Source: Palsa-504 sp963789225
GTDB taxonomy: Bacteria; Actinomycetota; Actinomycetes; Streptosporangiales; Streptosporangiaceae
NCBI GenBank assembly: GCA_963789225.1
Contig: CAWBKD010000037.1
Location: 72,279 to 136,278 of the forward strand
DNA: 64,000 nt
Direction of reading: 5' to 3'
The notes under the pieces: generated by a model
The model's database searches: none
Told to the model about the DNA's origin: nothing
Seen by the model: only the letters and a program-made list of their open reading frames with translations
Shown here: positions 40,634-49,643 of the stretch, in pieces
Position numbering within the stretch: position 1 is the stretch's first letter
How the letters are laid out: the number at the start of each line of letters is the position of its first letter
Translations under genes and position numbers: made by a program

Positions 40634-43054
40634 GTGGTCGCGCAGCAAGCAGGAACGCCGACGCATTCCCCGATCCTGCTGTCCGGCACCGTGCCGCCGC
40701 TGGCGGACACCTATTACTCGCGCACGGAAACCGGCCCCGACCTAGCGAACACCCTGCATCCTGGGGAAACGGTCGTCCTGGTGCCCGGCGAGGACAGCGG
40801 CTCGGCCCCGGCCGCCCAGGGCGGGACGGGCAAGACCCAGCTGGCCGTCGAGTTCACCCACGCCATCTGGAACGCCCGCGTGGTCGAGGTCCTGATCTGG
40901 GTGTCCGCGAGCAATCACGAGTCGGTCATCACCGGCTTCGCGCAGGCGGCGAACATGGTCGACGCCAGCCAGCCCGGCGAGGGCGCCGAGATGGCCGCGG
41001 CCCGCTTCATCTCCTGGCTGGCGCACACCAGGCGCCCGTGGGCGCTGGTCATCGACGACCTGGCCGACACCGCCCACCTGCAGGGCCTGTGGCCGGCGGG
41101 CGCGTCGGGCCGGATCCTGATCACCACCAAGCTGCCCGCCGCGTCCTTCGAGAACCAGGACGTCAGGGTGGTGCCGGTATCCGGGCTGAGCAGGCGCGAG
41201 GCCCTGTCCTACCTCAGCTCCCGGCTGACCGACCACCCTGACCAGCGGATCGAGGCGCTCGACCTGGGCGAGGACCTCGACGGGCTGCCCCTCGGGCTGG
41301 CCCAGGCGACGGCGGTGATCAACGCCAGGCAGATCGGCTGCCGCGAGTACCGCGCGATGCTCGCCGAACGCCGCAGGCACATGTCCGCGGCGGAGGGAAT
41401 CTCGCCCGCGATCCTGGCCACCTGGTCCCTGGCCGCCGAGTGCGCGCACGAGCTCCCGCCTCAAGGGCTCGCGTGGCCGACGCTCGCGCTGGCCGCGATG
41501 ATGGACTACCACGGGGTGCCCGGCGCCGTGCTGACCAGCCCGGCCGCCTGCACGTACATCGCGGGACGGCCGAGCACGGCGGGCGGGGCGGACCAGAACA
41601 TGGTGCGGGCTGCCATCAACAACCTGGCCGCGGCGGGCCTGGTCACCATCGACCCGGCCAGCGCGGTGCGCACGGTGCAGATGCACTCCTCCGTCCAGGC
41701 CGCGGTGCGCGCCTGGCTGCCGCAGCCCGACCTCGAGCAGGTCGTGCTCGCCGCGGCGGACGCGCTGCTCGAGACCTGGCCGGAAGGTGACGGCGGGCCA
41801 CAGCTCGACCAGGCGCTGCGGGACTGCACCGCCACGCTGCGGGCCAACGACGGCGGGATGCTGTGGAAGCCCGAGGCCCATCCCCTGCTGTTCCGGGCCG
41901 GGCTCTCGCTGGAAAACAGCAGGCTGTCCGACGCCGCCATCGAGTACTGGCAGAACATGGTGACCACCAGCACCCGGCTGCTCGGCCCCGCGCACGCCAA
42001 CGCCGTAGTGGCCAGGGACAGGCTGGCCGCCGCCTACGAATCGGCCGGGATGTCGACGGAGGCCATCTCGGTGTTCCAGGCCGCGCTGGCCGACCGGGAG
42101 CGGAACCAGGGACCCGAGCACCCCGAGACGATCGCGGCCCGCGGCCACCTCGCCCACGCCTACCAGACCGCCGGCCTGCCCGCCGACGCCGTCGCCCTGT
42201 ACGAGCGCACGGTGAAGGACTCCGAGCGCCTGCTCGGCGCGGGCCACGCGGTCACGCTCGGCTCGCGCGCCAGCCTCGCCGAGACGTACCAGACGGCGGG
42301 CAGGCGCCGCGAGGCCATCACCGCCTACGAGCAGCTGCTCGCCGATTCCGACCGCCTGCTCAGCTCGGGCCACCCCACCACGCTGGCCGCGCGCGCCAGC
42401 CTGGCCGCGGCGTACGCGGCGAACGGCCAGGCCAAGGACGCGATCGAGCAGTACGAGCGGGCGCTGGCCGACCAGGAGCGGATGCACGGGCGCGACCATC
42501 CGGACGCCATCGCCGCGCGCGCCAGCCTCGCCTCAGCGTACCGGGCGGCGGGGAAGCTGAAGGACGCCATCGGGCAGTACGAGCGGGTGCTCGCCGACCG
42601 GGAGCGGACCAGCGGCGCCGATCACCCGGACACCATCGCGGCCCGCGCCAACCTGGCCTACGCCTACCGCAGCGCGGGACGGCTCCGCGAGGCCGTCCCC
42701 GCGTACGAGCGCACGCTCGCGGACCGGGAGCGCGTCCAGGGGCTCGATCACCGGGAGACCCTGACCACGCGGTCCAACCTGGCCGGGTGCTACCAGCAGG
42801 CCCGCCGGATGACCGAGGCGATCCCGCAGTACGAGCGCGCGCTGGCGGACAGCGAGCGGATGCTCGGGGCAGGCGACATCGAGACGCTGACCACCCGGTG
42901 CAACCTGGCCTCCGCCTACTACACGGTGGGCCGCCTATCCGACGTCGTCGCGGTGCTGCAGCGCGCCCTGACCGACTGCGAACGGTACCTCGGACCCGAT
43001 CACCAGATGACCCAGACCGTCCGCGAGAACCTCGACGAAGCGACCAAGACCTGA
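40634..43054 (+). CDS. STAND NTPase with NB-ARC and TPR repeats (copy 2)
   Basis: 806 residues from GTG 40634, preceded by GAGAAAGG. It parallels copy 1 along its length: P-loop AAQGGTGKTQLAVEF (60-74), WALVIDDLAD, RILITTKLPA and the same series of kinesin-like TPRs ending EATKT (copy 1 ends TATKT). It lacks a Gly/Pro-rich insert that copy 1 has before the TPRs. The nearly identical ends and arrangement point to a tandem duplication. The 178-base spacer between copies contains a dyad ATGAT-CCTGATT-ATCAT (about 40583-40600). A GMC oxidoreductase follows 35 bases downstream on the same strand. Confidence 0.85.
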   Translation: MVAQQAGTPTHSPILLSGTVPPLADTYYSRTETGPDLANTLHPGETVVLVPGEDSGSAPAAQGGTGKTQLAVEFTHAIWNARVVEVLIWVSASNHESVITGFAQAANMVDASQPGEGAEMAAARFISWLAHTRRPWALVIDDLADTAHLQGLWPAGASGRILITTKLPAASFENQDVRVVPVSGLSRREALSYLSSRLTDHPDQRIEALDLGEDLDGLPLGLAQATAVINARQIGCREYRAMLAERRRHMSAAEGISPAILATWSLAAECAHELPPQGLAWPTLALAAMMDYHGVPGAVLTSPAACTYIAGRPSTAGGADQNMVRAAINNLAAAGLVTIDPASAVRTVQMHSSVQAAVRAWLPQPDLEQVVLAAADALLETWPEGDGGPQLDQALRDCTATLRANDGGMLWKPEAHPLLFRAGLSLENSRLSDAAIEYWQNMVTTSTRLLGPAHANAVVARDRLAAAYESAGMSTEAISVFQAALADRERNQGPEHPETIAARGHLAHAYQTAGLPADAVALYERTVKDSERLLGAGHAVTLGSRASLAETYQTAGRRREAITAYEQLLADSDRLLSSGHPTTLAARASLAAAYAANGQAKDAIEQYERALADQERMHGRDHPDAIAARASLASAYRAAGKLKDAIGQYERVLADRERTSGADHPDTIAARANLAYAYRSAGRLREAVPAYERTLADRERVQGLDHRETLTTRSNLAGCYQQARRMTEAIPQYERALADSERMLGAGDIETLTTRCNLASAYYTVGRLSDVVAVLQRALTDCERYLGPDHQMTQTVRENLDEATKT

Positions 43055-43089
43055 GCGCAGGCCGCCGGCGGGAACTTTGGAGGCACCAC

Positions 43090-44757
43090 ATGGCACCCCA
43101 TTCCTATGACTTCGTCATTGCCGGCGGCGGATCGGCCGGCAGCGCGCTGGCCAACCGGCTGTCCGCCGACCCGGGGACGCGGGTCCTGGTCCTGGAGGCG
43201 GGGCGGTCTGACTACGTGTGGGACCCGTACATCCACATGCCCGCCGCGCTCACCTTCCCGATCGGGAACCGCTTCTACGACTGGAAGTACGAGAGCGAGC
43301 CCGAGCCCTACATGAACGAGCGGCGGATCTACCACGCCAGGGGCAAGGTGCTCGGCGGGTCGAGCAGCATCAACGGGATGATCTTCCAGCGCGGCAACCC
43401 AATGGACTACCAGCGGTGGGGCGCCGAGGAGGGCATGGGGAACTGGGACTACGCGCACTGCCTGCCGTACTTCAAGCGGATGGAGAACTGCCTCGCCGCC
43501 GAGCCGGGCGATGAGTACCGCGGCCGCAGCGGGCCGCTGGTCCTCGAGCGCGGCCCGGCCACCGGCCCGCTGTTCCAGGCGTTCTTCGCGGCCACGCAGC
43601 AGGCCGGTTACGCGCTGACCAAGGACGTCAACGGGTACCGGCAAGAGGGGTTCGGCCCGTTCGACAGGAACATCCACCGCGGCAGGCGCCTGTCCGCCGC
43701 GCGCGCCTACCTCCACCCGGTCATGACCCGCGCCAACCTCACCGTCGCGTGCCGGGCGTTCGTGACCAAGCTGATCTTCGACGGCAAGCGCGCCGTCGGC
43801 GTCGAGTTCACCCACCAGGGGAAGAGCAAGCGGGTCAGGGCCGCCGAGATCGTCTTGTGCGGCGGGGCGATCAACTCACCGCAGCTACTGCAGCTATCCG
43901 GGGTCGGCCACGGCGCCGAGCTGGCTGAGCTGGGCATCGAGGTCGTCGCCGACCTGCCCGGCGTGGGCGAGAACCTGCAGGATCACCTGGAGGTCTACGT
44001 CCAGTACGGCTCCAAGCAGCCCGTCTCGGTCGCGCCCGCGCTGAAGTGGCGCAACCGGCCCATGGTCGGCGCGAAGTGGCTGTTCGGGCGGACCGGGCCG
44101 GGCGCCACCAACCACTTCGAGGGCGGCGGCTTCGCGTGCAGCAACGACGAGGTGGCGTACCCGAACCTGATGTTCCACTTCCTGCCGATCGCGATCCGCT
44201 ACGACGGTTCCCAGCCCGCGGGCGGCCACGGCTACCAGGTGCACATCGGGCCGATGTACTCCGATTCGCGCGGCAGCGTCAAGATCACCTCGCGCGACCC
44301 GGCCGTCCATCCCGCGCTGCGGTTCAACTACCTGTCGACCCCGACCGACCGGCGGGAATGGGTCGAGGCGATCAGGGTCGCCAGGACCATCTTGACCCAG
44401 CCGGCGTTCGACGAGTACAACGCGGGCGAGCTGTCGCCCGGCCCCGGGGTGGAGACCGACGAGGAGATCCTGGCCTGGGTGGCCAGGGACGCCGAGACCG
44501 CGCTGCACCCGTCGTGCACGGCCAAGATGGGCACCGACCCGATGGCGGTCGTCGACCCGGAGTCGATGCGCGTGCACGGCCTCGACGGCTTGCGCGTCGT
44601 CGACGCCTCGGTAATGCCGTACGTCACCAACGGCAACATTTACGCGCCGGTCATGATGACCGCGGAGAAGGCCGCCGACCTGATCCTCGGCAATACGCCG
44701 CTGCCGCCCGAGCCGGTCGAGTTCTACCGGCGGGACGCCGAGGGAAACGGGGGGTAG
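43090..44757 (+). CDS. GMC-family FAD-dependent oxidoreductase (choline-dehydrogenase-like)
   Basis: 555 residues from ATG 43090, preceded by GGAGG. FAD-binding FVIAGGGSAGSALANRLS lies near the N-terminus, then GMC signature 1 GKVLGGSSSINGMIFQRGNP and signature 2 GAINSPQLLQLSGVG, and a C-terminal HPSCTAKMGTDPMAVVDPES with NGNIYAPVMMTAEKAADLI, a BetA-type end. The enzyme oxidises an alcohol to an aldehyde. Substrate not certain: no betaine-aldehyde dehydrogenase or bet regulator is nearby, so I avoid the betA symbol. Confidence 0.9.
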   Translation: MAPHSYDFVIAGGGSAGSALANRLSADPGTRVLVLEAGRSDYVWDPYIHMPAALTFPIGNRFYDWKYESEPEPYMNERRIYHARGKVLGGSSSINGMIFQRGNPMDYQRWGAEEGMGNWDYAHCLPYFKRMENCLAAEPGDEYRGRSGPLVLERGPATGPLFQAFFAATQQAGYALTKDVNGYRQEGFGPFDRNIHRGRRLSAARAYLHPVMTRANLTVACRAFVTKLIFDGKRAVGVEFTHQGKSKRVRAAEIVLCGGAINSPQLLQLSGVGHGAELAELGIEVVADLPGVGENLQDHLEVYVQYGSKQPVSVAPALKWRNRPMVGAKWLFGRTGPGATNHFEGGGFACSNDEVAYPNLMFHFLPIAIRYDGSQPAGGHGYQVHIGPMYSDSRGSVKITSRDPAVHPALRFNYLSTPTDRREWVEAIRVARTILTQPAFDEYNAGELSPGPGVETDEEILAWVARDAETALHPSCTAKMGTDPMAVVDPESMRVHGLDGLRVVDASVMPYVTNGNIYAPVMMTAEKAADLILGNTPLPPEPVEFYRRDAEGNGG

Positions 44758-44766
44758 CACATCGTT

Positions 44767-44802
44767 CGTTCGGGAAAAAAGATCTTTAATATTTACCGAA
44801 CG
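44767..44802. promoter_or_regulatory. Nested palindromes downstream of GMC gene
   Basis: CGTTCGG (44767-44773) and CCGAACG (44796-44802) are inverted copies around an A/T-rich core that itself contains AAAGATCTTT (44778-44787). It starts ten bases after the GMC stop and lies about 134 bases before the next start. It may be the operator and promoter of the nucleotidyltransferase gene or a terminator-like hairpin. Confidence 0.4.
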
Positions 44803-44935
44803 GACGGTGGTGTATCGCCCGGACCCCACAACGTGGGATTCTTTACCCGGAAACTAGACAGACCGGCTGTCACATCACCATGATCGAACTGCACGGGTGG
44901 CAGGCGGCACCGGTGCGCGGAGGAGCGAGACGGGC

Positions 44936-45715
44936 ATGACGACACCAAACGGCATGCAGGCAGGCATGGGCCCGGCGGACGACCCGCTGCCCGAGGCGAT
45001 GGTGCTGGTCCGTGGCGCGGCCGATGCAGGTCACCGGCTCAAGATCCTCGGCGGCCTCGGGGTGCGCGTGCTGTGCCCCGACTTCCCGCCACGGCAGCGC
45101 GCGGGCCAGGACATCGACCTGGCCTGCCAGGGCAAGACCTGGCGCAAGGTGGCCGAGCATCTCGAGCGCGCCGGCTGCGTGCCCGACAAGCGGTTCAACA
45201 ACCTGAACGGTCACCAGCAGATGTACTTCAACGCCCCGTCCGGGCGGCCCATCGACGTCATGGTGGACCGCCTGTCGATGTGCCATACGCTGGACTTCCG
45301 GTTGTCCTTCGACTCGGCTTCGCCCACCCTGGACCCCGCTCACCTGCTGCTGTCCAAGCTGCAGATCGTGGAGCTGAACGCCAAGGACGCGCACGACATC
45401 ATCCACCTGCTCTCCGGGGTGCGGGTCGGCCCCGACTCCGCCCGGCCGTACATCGACACCGACCGGTTCGGGTCCGTGCTGTCCGGCGACTGGGGCTGGT
45501 GGCGCACGGTGACCGGCAGCCTGGCCAAGCTCCCCGGCCTGCTCGCCGAGCAGCCCGGCCTGGCCCCGCCCTACCCGCGGTTCGACCCGCTGACGCAGGC
45601 CAAGCAGCTGTCCGAGGTTGCGGAGAGCGTGCCGAAGGGAATCAAGTGGAAGACCAGGGCAAAAGTCGGCGACCGGGTCCGCTGGTACGAGCTACCGGAG
45701 GAAGTGGACCACTGA
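44936..45715 (+). CDS. Nucleotidyltransferase-fold protein
   Basis: 259 residues from ATG 44936; GGAGGAG is eleven bases upstream. The polymerase-beta-like active site is seen as LKILGGLGVRVLC with acidic motif GQDIDLACQG and a third Asp in GRPIDVMVDR. No C-terminal nuclease or HEPN domain is obvious; it ends with KVGDRVRWYELPEE. These proteins transfer NMP to unknown targets, sometimes as antitoxins or in AbiEii-type systems. It lies 46 bases before a metallophosphoesterase gene on the same strand, which suggests a functional pair. Confidence 0.7.
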   Translation: MTTPNGMQAGMGPADDPLPEAMVLVRGAADAGHRLKILGGLGVRVLCPDFPPRQRAGQDIDLACQGKTWRKVAEHLERAGCVPDKRFNNLNGHQQMYFNAPSGRPIDVMVDRLSMCHTLDFRLSFDSASPTLDPAHLLLSKLQIVELNAKDAHDIIHLLSGVRVGPDSARPYIDTDRFGSVLSGDWGWWRTVTGSLAKLPGLLAEQPGLAPPYPRFDPLTQAKQLSEVAESVPKGIKWKTRAKVGDRVRWYELPEEVDH

Positions 45716-45761
45716 TCCCGGCCGGGATCCCTTGGGAATATAGGAAGGCGAGCGCATCACC

Positions 45762-46703
45762 ATGAAAGTCTTCTTCGCCACGGACATCCACGGATCTGAG
45801 ATCTGCTGGCGAAAGTTCCTGAACGCAGCCGCCTTCTACAAGGCCAACATGGTCATCCTCGGCGGGGACGTCACCGGCAAGGTGATGGTGCCGATCGTGT
45901 CCAGCTCTACGGGGCACTGGGAAGTGACGTTCGGCGGGCAGCGGGTAAAGCTGGATACTGCGGCCGAGCTCGAGGAGATCAAGCGCAAGATCCGCGACCG
46001 CGGGTACTACCCGGCCGTCATGTCGCTCGACGAGCTCGACGCCCTGAACGAGGAGGACGGCTCGGTGGACCGCCGGTTCACCCAGGAGATGACCAAGGGC
46101 CTGGAGGCGTGGCTCGACATGGCCGACAGCAAGCTGCGCGGCGGCGACATCCCCTGCATCCTGAACGGCGGGAACGACGACATCTGGGAGATCGACGACA
46201 TCATCGAGCGGTCCCCCAGTGTCAGCTTCGCCGAGAGCAAGGTCATGGACCTCGGCGGGTTCTACCTGGCCTCGATGGGCTGGACCAACCCCACCCCGTG
46301 GGACACGTTCCGCGAGGCCCCGGAGGACGTGCTGGCCACCAAGATCGACGCGATAGTCTCCTCGATCCCGGACATGAGCAAGGCGATCTTCAACTTCCAC
46401 GCCCCGCCGTACGGCACCGGGCTCGACGAGGCGCCGGCCCTGGACGAGAACATGCGGCCGGTGCTCGGGGGCGCGGTGATGAAGCCGGTCGGTTCCACCG
46501 CGGTGAAGGCGGCCATCATGAATTACCAGCCGCTCCTGTCGGTACACGGGCATATCCACGAGAGCAAGGGCGTCTGCAAGCTCGGCCGGACCCTCACCAT
46601 GAACCCGGGCAGTTCGTACACCGACGGCGTGCTGCAGGGCGCGGTCATCGACCTGAACGAGAAGAAGGGCAAGGTCGCGCGCTACATTCTGGTAAACGGC
46701 TGA
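45762..46703 (+). CDS. Metallophosphoesterase
   Basis: 313 residues with the calcineurin-like metal-binding set: ATDIHGSE (Asp and His), LGGDVTGK, LNGGNDDIWE and VHGHIHESKG near the C-terminus, in that order. The length and N-terminal MKVFFATDIHGSE match a compact cytosolic phosphodiesterase. An extra insertion lies between GGDV and GNDD (about residues 45-125). It follows the nucleotidyltransferase and precedes an APC permease. Confidence 0.85.
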   Translation: MKVFFATDIHGSEICWRKFLNAAAFYKANMVILGGDVTGKVMVPIVSSSTGHWEVTFGGQRVKLDTAAELEEIKRKIRDRGYYPAVMSLDELDALNEEDGSVDRRFTQEMTKGLEAWLDMADSKLRGGDIPCILNGGNDDIWEIDDIIERSPSVSFAESKVMDLGGFYLASMGWTNPTPWDTFREAPEDVLATKIDAIVSSIPDMSKAIFNFHAPPYGTGLDEAPALDENMRPVLGGAVMKPVGSTAVKAAIMNYQPLLSVHGHIHESKGVCKLGRTLTMNPGSSYTDGVLQGAVIDLNEKKGKVARYILVNG

Positions 46704-46882
46704 CCGGGGACTTTGGGGGGCGGGTGGTCAGATCGTGATCTGCCAACCTCGCCGACATCACGTTTCAGACACCCCCAAAGCCCTATATTGGCGCTAGAAA
46801 ATCACAAATACCCACAGAAGTAGCCCCTCGATCCCCGTTCACGCTGTACAAAACAGAAAACCTGGATAACCGGAGGCTTCAT
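46704..46882. promoter_or_regulatory. Intergenic region with inverted repeats upstream of APC permease
   Basis: CTTTGGGGG (46711-46719) and CCCCCAAAG (46772-46780) are inverted copies enclosing a smaller dyad AGATC-GT-GATCT (46730-46741). After an A/T-richer stretch, GGAGG precedes the APC start. The repeats may end the metallophosphoesterase transcript or regulate the permease. Confidence 0.4.
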
Positions 46883-48523
46883 ATGGCGGCAGGAGCAGTG
46901 GGCGAAGAGAGACCGACTCTCTTCCTCCGTAAGGCGACGGGCCTGGTCCGGGGCTGGTCCGTCAGGGACTCGATGATCTACGCCTGCCTGTCCACCAACG
47001 TGGTGACGCTGGGCATGATCGCGTGGGCGGAAGACCAGGATTCCTTTCCCAGGGGCCAGCTGATCACCTCGATCGTCATCGCGGGGATCTGGGTCTCGTT
47101 CCTCGTCATCGCCTACACCGGGCTGGTGGTCACCATCCCCCGGGCCGGCGGCGACTACGTCTGGCAGAGCCGCATCCTGGGGAGCGGGATCGGCTTCGTG
47201 CTGGCCGCCACCGGGTGGTGGTTCATCTTGTGGCTGTGGGCGCCGATCTACGGCGCGGTGCTGAGCGAGGAGTTCTTCCAACCGATCTTCGCGACGCTCG
47301 GCACACCAAGCCAGGCGGAGTGGTTCGCCAGCCATAACGGGGTCTTCGTGGTCACGCTGGTCACGATCGTGCTGGCCGGGCTGCTGGTCTCGATCGGTAT
47401 GGCGGGCTACGCGCGGGTGCAGAAGTGGTGCTTCTACGGCGGCCTGCTCGGCACCGCGATCATCATCATCCTGCTCCTGGTCACGAGCCGGAGCACGTTC
47501 ATCTCCTCGTTCGACACCTACGCGAACAAGCTCTTCGGCATCAAGAACGCCTACGCCTTCACCAATTCCAACGCGGTCAAGACCGTCGGCTACACCGCGC
47601 CGTCGCTGGGCTTCGGGCCGCTCGGGCAGTCCATGCTGCTCGTGCCGTTCATGATGTTCTACCTGCTGTGGCCGAACTGGGGCACCACCCTGTACGGCGA
47701 GGTCCGCGGGGCCAGCGACTTCCGCCGGGTGTTCAGCGGCATGTTCATCGGCCTGTGGATCACCGTGGCGCTGTCCGTCGTCTTCCTGCTGCTGTTCGCC
47801 AAGACCTTCGGCTGGGCGTTCTACCAGAACGCTAACGCGGAGTTCACCAACGCCCTCTACGCCCTCCCGGCCAAGGCGGCGCTGCCCATCTTCCCGTACC
47901 CGGTACTGCTGGCGGGCTGGCTGGTGCACAACAGCGCGTTCCAGGTCATCCTGCTCCTGCTGATGGGCCTGTGGTTCTTCGGCTGGGTGGGGACGCTGTT
48001 CCTGTCCTCGACCCGGGTCATCTTCGCGGCCGCCTTCGACCGCGTGCTCCCGGACCGGGCCGCGGAGGTCTCGGAGAAGCGCCGGGTGCCGTTCTACTCG
48101 CTGATCCTGATGCTGCTCCCGGCGGTGGGGCTGGGCGCGCTGTACGCGTACGACACGACGTTCGCCGGCTACACCCTGGACGCCACGCTGGTCATCGCGG
48201 TGACCTACCTGGGGAGCGCGATCGCGGTGGTCATCTTGCCGCTGCGCAAGCCTGACCTGTGGTACGCCTCGCCGGCCAGCAAGGTCAAGCTGTTCGGCGT
48301 GCCCATCGTGCCCGTCGCGGGCGTCATCACGATCGCGCTGCTGGTGTACAACCTGTACGAGTGGCTGTCCAACGACCTGTACGGCGTCAACAAGCGCGAC
48401 TCGCTTTACTACATGGGCGGGATGTACGTGCTCGCCATCTTGATCTACGTGATCGCCAGGATCGTCCGAAACCGCCAGGGCATCGACCTCGGCCTGATCA
48501 ACAAGGAAATCCCCGTCGAGTAG
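46883..48523 (+). CDS. APC-superfamily amino-acid/amine permease
   Basis: 546 residues with about twelve hydrophobic helices. The N-terminal TGLVRGWSVRDSMIYACLST and the following helix containing IPRAGGDYVWQSR match the APC (amino acid-polyamine-organocation) pattern, with LGSGIGFVLAATGW on. GGAGG lies seven bases before the ATG. Substrate unknown. A 44-base hairpin follows the stop. Confidence 0.88.
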   Translation: MAAGAVGEERPTLFLRKATGLVRGWSVRDSMIYACLSTNVVTLGMIAWAEDQDSFPRGQLITSIVIAGIWVSFLVIAYTGLVVTIPRAGGDYVWQSRILGSGIGFVLAATGWWFILWLWAPIYGAVLSEEFFQPIFATLGTPSQAEWFASHNGVFVVTLVTIVLAGLLVSIGMAGYARVQKWCFYGGLLGTAIIIILLLVTSRSTFISSFDTYANKLFGIKNAYAFTNSNAVKTVGYTAPSLGFGPLGQSMLLVPFMMFYLLWPNWGTTLYGEVRGASDFRRVFSGMFIGLWITVALSVVFLLLFAKTFGWAFYQNANAEFTNALYALPAKAALPIFPYPVLLAGWLVHNSAFQVILLLLMGLWFFGWVGTLFLSSTRVIFAAAFDRVLPDRAAEVSEKRRVPFYSLILMLLPAVGLGALYAYDTTFAGYTLDATLVIAVTYLGSAIAVVILPLRKPDLWYASPASKVKLFGVPIVPVAGVITIALLVYNLYEWLSNDLYGVNKRDSLYYMGGMYVLAILIYVIARIVRNRQGIDLGLINKEIPVE

Positions 48524-48542
48524 GGGTTTCCGCCGGTTCGTT

Positions 48543-48586
48543 ATCGCGGGCCGTCACCCAGTTTCAGCTGGGTGGCGGCCCGCGAT
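48543..48586 (+). terminator. Hairpin terminator after APC permease
   Basis: A 19-base stem with a single T-G wobble and a six-base loop (TTTCAG) runs from 48543 to 48586, twenty bases after the stop. It is stable and isolated, as expected for an actinomycete terminator. Confidence 0.8.
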
Positions 48587-48658
48587 CCTAGATGGCCTTG
48601 GGACGGCGATTACCGTGGAAGTTTCGGGCTTGGTGGAAACTTTGGGGGACTATAGGCC

Positions 48659-48689
48659 CCCGGATCTTCCACTGAACCCGGATCTTCCA
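48659..48689. repeat. 13-bp direct repeat before SDR gene
   Basis: CCCGGATCTTCCA occurs at 48659-48671 and 48677-48689, an 18-base offset, ending about 20 bases before the ATG of the SDR gene. It may be an operator. Confidence 0.4.
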
Positions 48690-48709
48690 TGATCTTTTGG
48701 GAGCGGTAG

Positions 48710-49582
48710 ATGAACGAGGGTGAGCTGGGCGGGCGGACGTTTCTCGTTACGGGGGGGAATACCGGGATCGGGCGGGCTACGGCTCTGGGGCTGGCCCAGC
48801 GGGGCGGGCGGGTTTATATCGCGTGCCGTTCGGTTTCCAAGGGCGAGGAGGCGGCGGCTTCGATCAGGGCTTCGACGGGGAACGACTCGATCTGGGTGCT
48901 CCGGCTGGACCTGGCCGACCTGGATTCTGTTCGGTCGTGCGCGACCGAGTTCCTGGGTCGGGGGGAGCCGCTGCACGTGCTCGTGAACAACGCGGGCCTG
49001 GGCGGGGCGCGGGGGGTGACCAGGCAGGGTTTCGAAGTAACGTTCGGGGTCAACCACCTCGGGCCCTTCCTGCTCACGAACGCCCTGCTCGGGCGTATCA
49101 CGGAGAGTGCGCCTGCGCGGGTGGTGAACGTGTCGAGCGACTCGCATTACGCGGCCAAGGGCATCGACTTCGACGCGCTGCGCCGGCCCGCGCGCAATAT
49201 CACCGGGATGCACGAGTACTCCGTTTCCAAATTGTGCAACGTGCTGTTTACCCAGGAGCTCGCGCGCCGCACGGCCGGCACGGGGGTCACCACTTACGCG
49301 CTGCACCCGGGCGTGGTGGCGTCCGACATCTGGCGGCGGGTGCCGTGGCCGGTACGCCCGATCCTGACCAGACGGATGCTTTCGGTGACCGAGGGTGCGC
49401 AGACGTCGCTGTACTGCGCGACCTCGCCGGACGTGGCAGCGGACAGCGGGAAGTTTTACGAGAAGTGCGCGGAACGCACGCCCAGCCCGGTCGCTACTGC
49501 CGAGTTGGGCCGCGTGCTGTGGGAGCGCAGCGAGGAGTGGACGGCTGCCTACCTGGCCGCCGATGAGCCGGGGGCCGCATGA
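48710..49582 (+). CDS. Short-chain dehydrogenase/reductase
   Basis: 290 residues. NAD(P)-binding FLVTGGNTGIGRATA (11-25), NNAGLG, then the catalytic Ser in VVNVSSDSHY and the YSVSK active-site motif are in the right order. The size and motif style resemble retinol-dehydrogenase-like SDRs. GGGAG lies ten bases before the ATG. Substrate unknown. The next gene (ligC) starts 61 bases further on. Confidence 0.9.
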   Translation: MNEGELGGRTFLVTGGNTGIGRATALGLAQRGGRVYIACRSVSKGEEAAASIRASTGNDSIWVLRLDLADLDSVRSCATEFLGRGEPLHVLVNNAGLGGARGVTRQGFEVTFGVNHLGPFLLTNALLGRITESAPARVVNVSSDSHYAAKGIDFDALRRPARNITGMHEYSVSKLCNVLFTQELARRTAGTGVTTYALHPGVVASDIWRRVPWPVRPILTRRMLSVTEGAQTSLYCATSPDVAADSGKFYEKCAERTPSPVATAELGRVLWERSEEWTAAYLAADEPGAA

Positions 49583-49643
49583 TCGTCGAAGGCAGCGGGC
49601 AGTAAACACTCCTAAGTTGTCGTAATCGGGGAAGCTGGGGGCT

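Noticed and set aside
41863..43089. Upstream extension of the GMC frame into the STAND gene
   Set aside because: It is out of phase with the STAND coding frame, and GGAGG with FAD-binding residues supports ATG 43090.
43000..43815. Minus-strand frames opposite the STAND and GMC genes
   Set aside because: They are shadows of high-GC coding sequence with Arg/Pro/Gly-rich text and no motifs.
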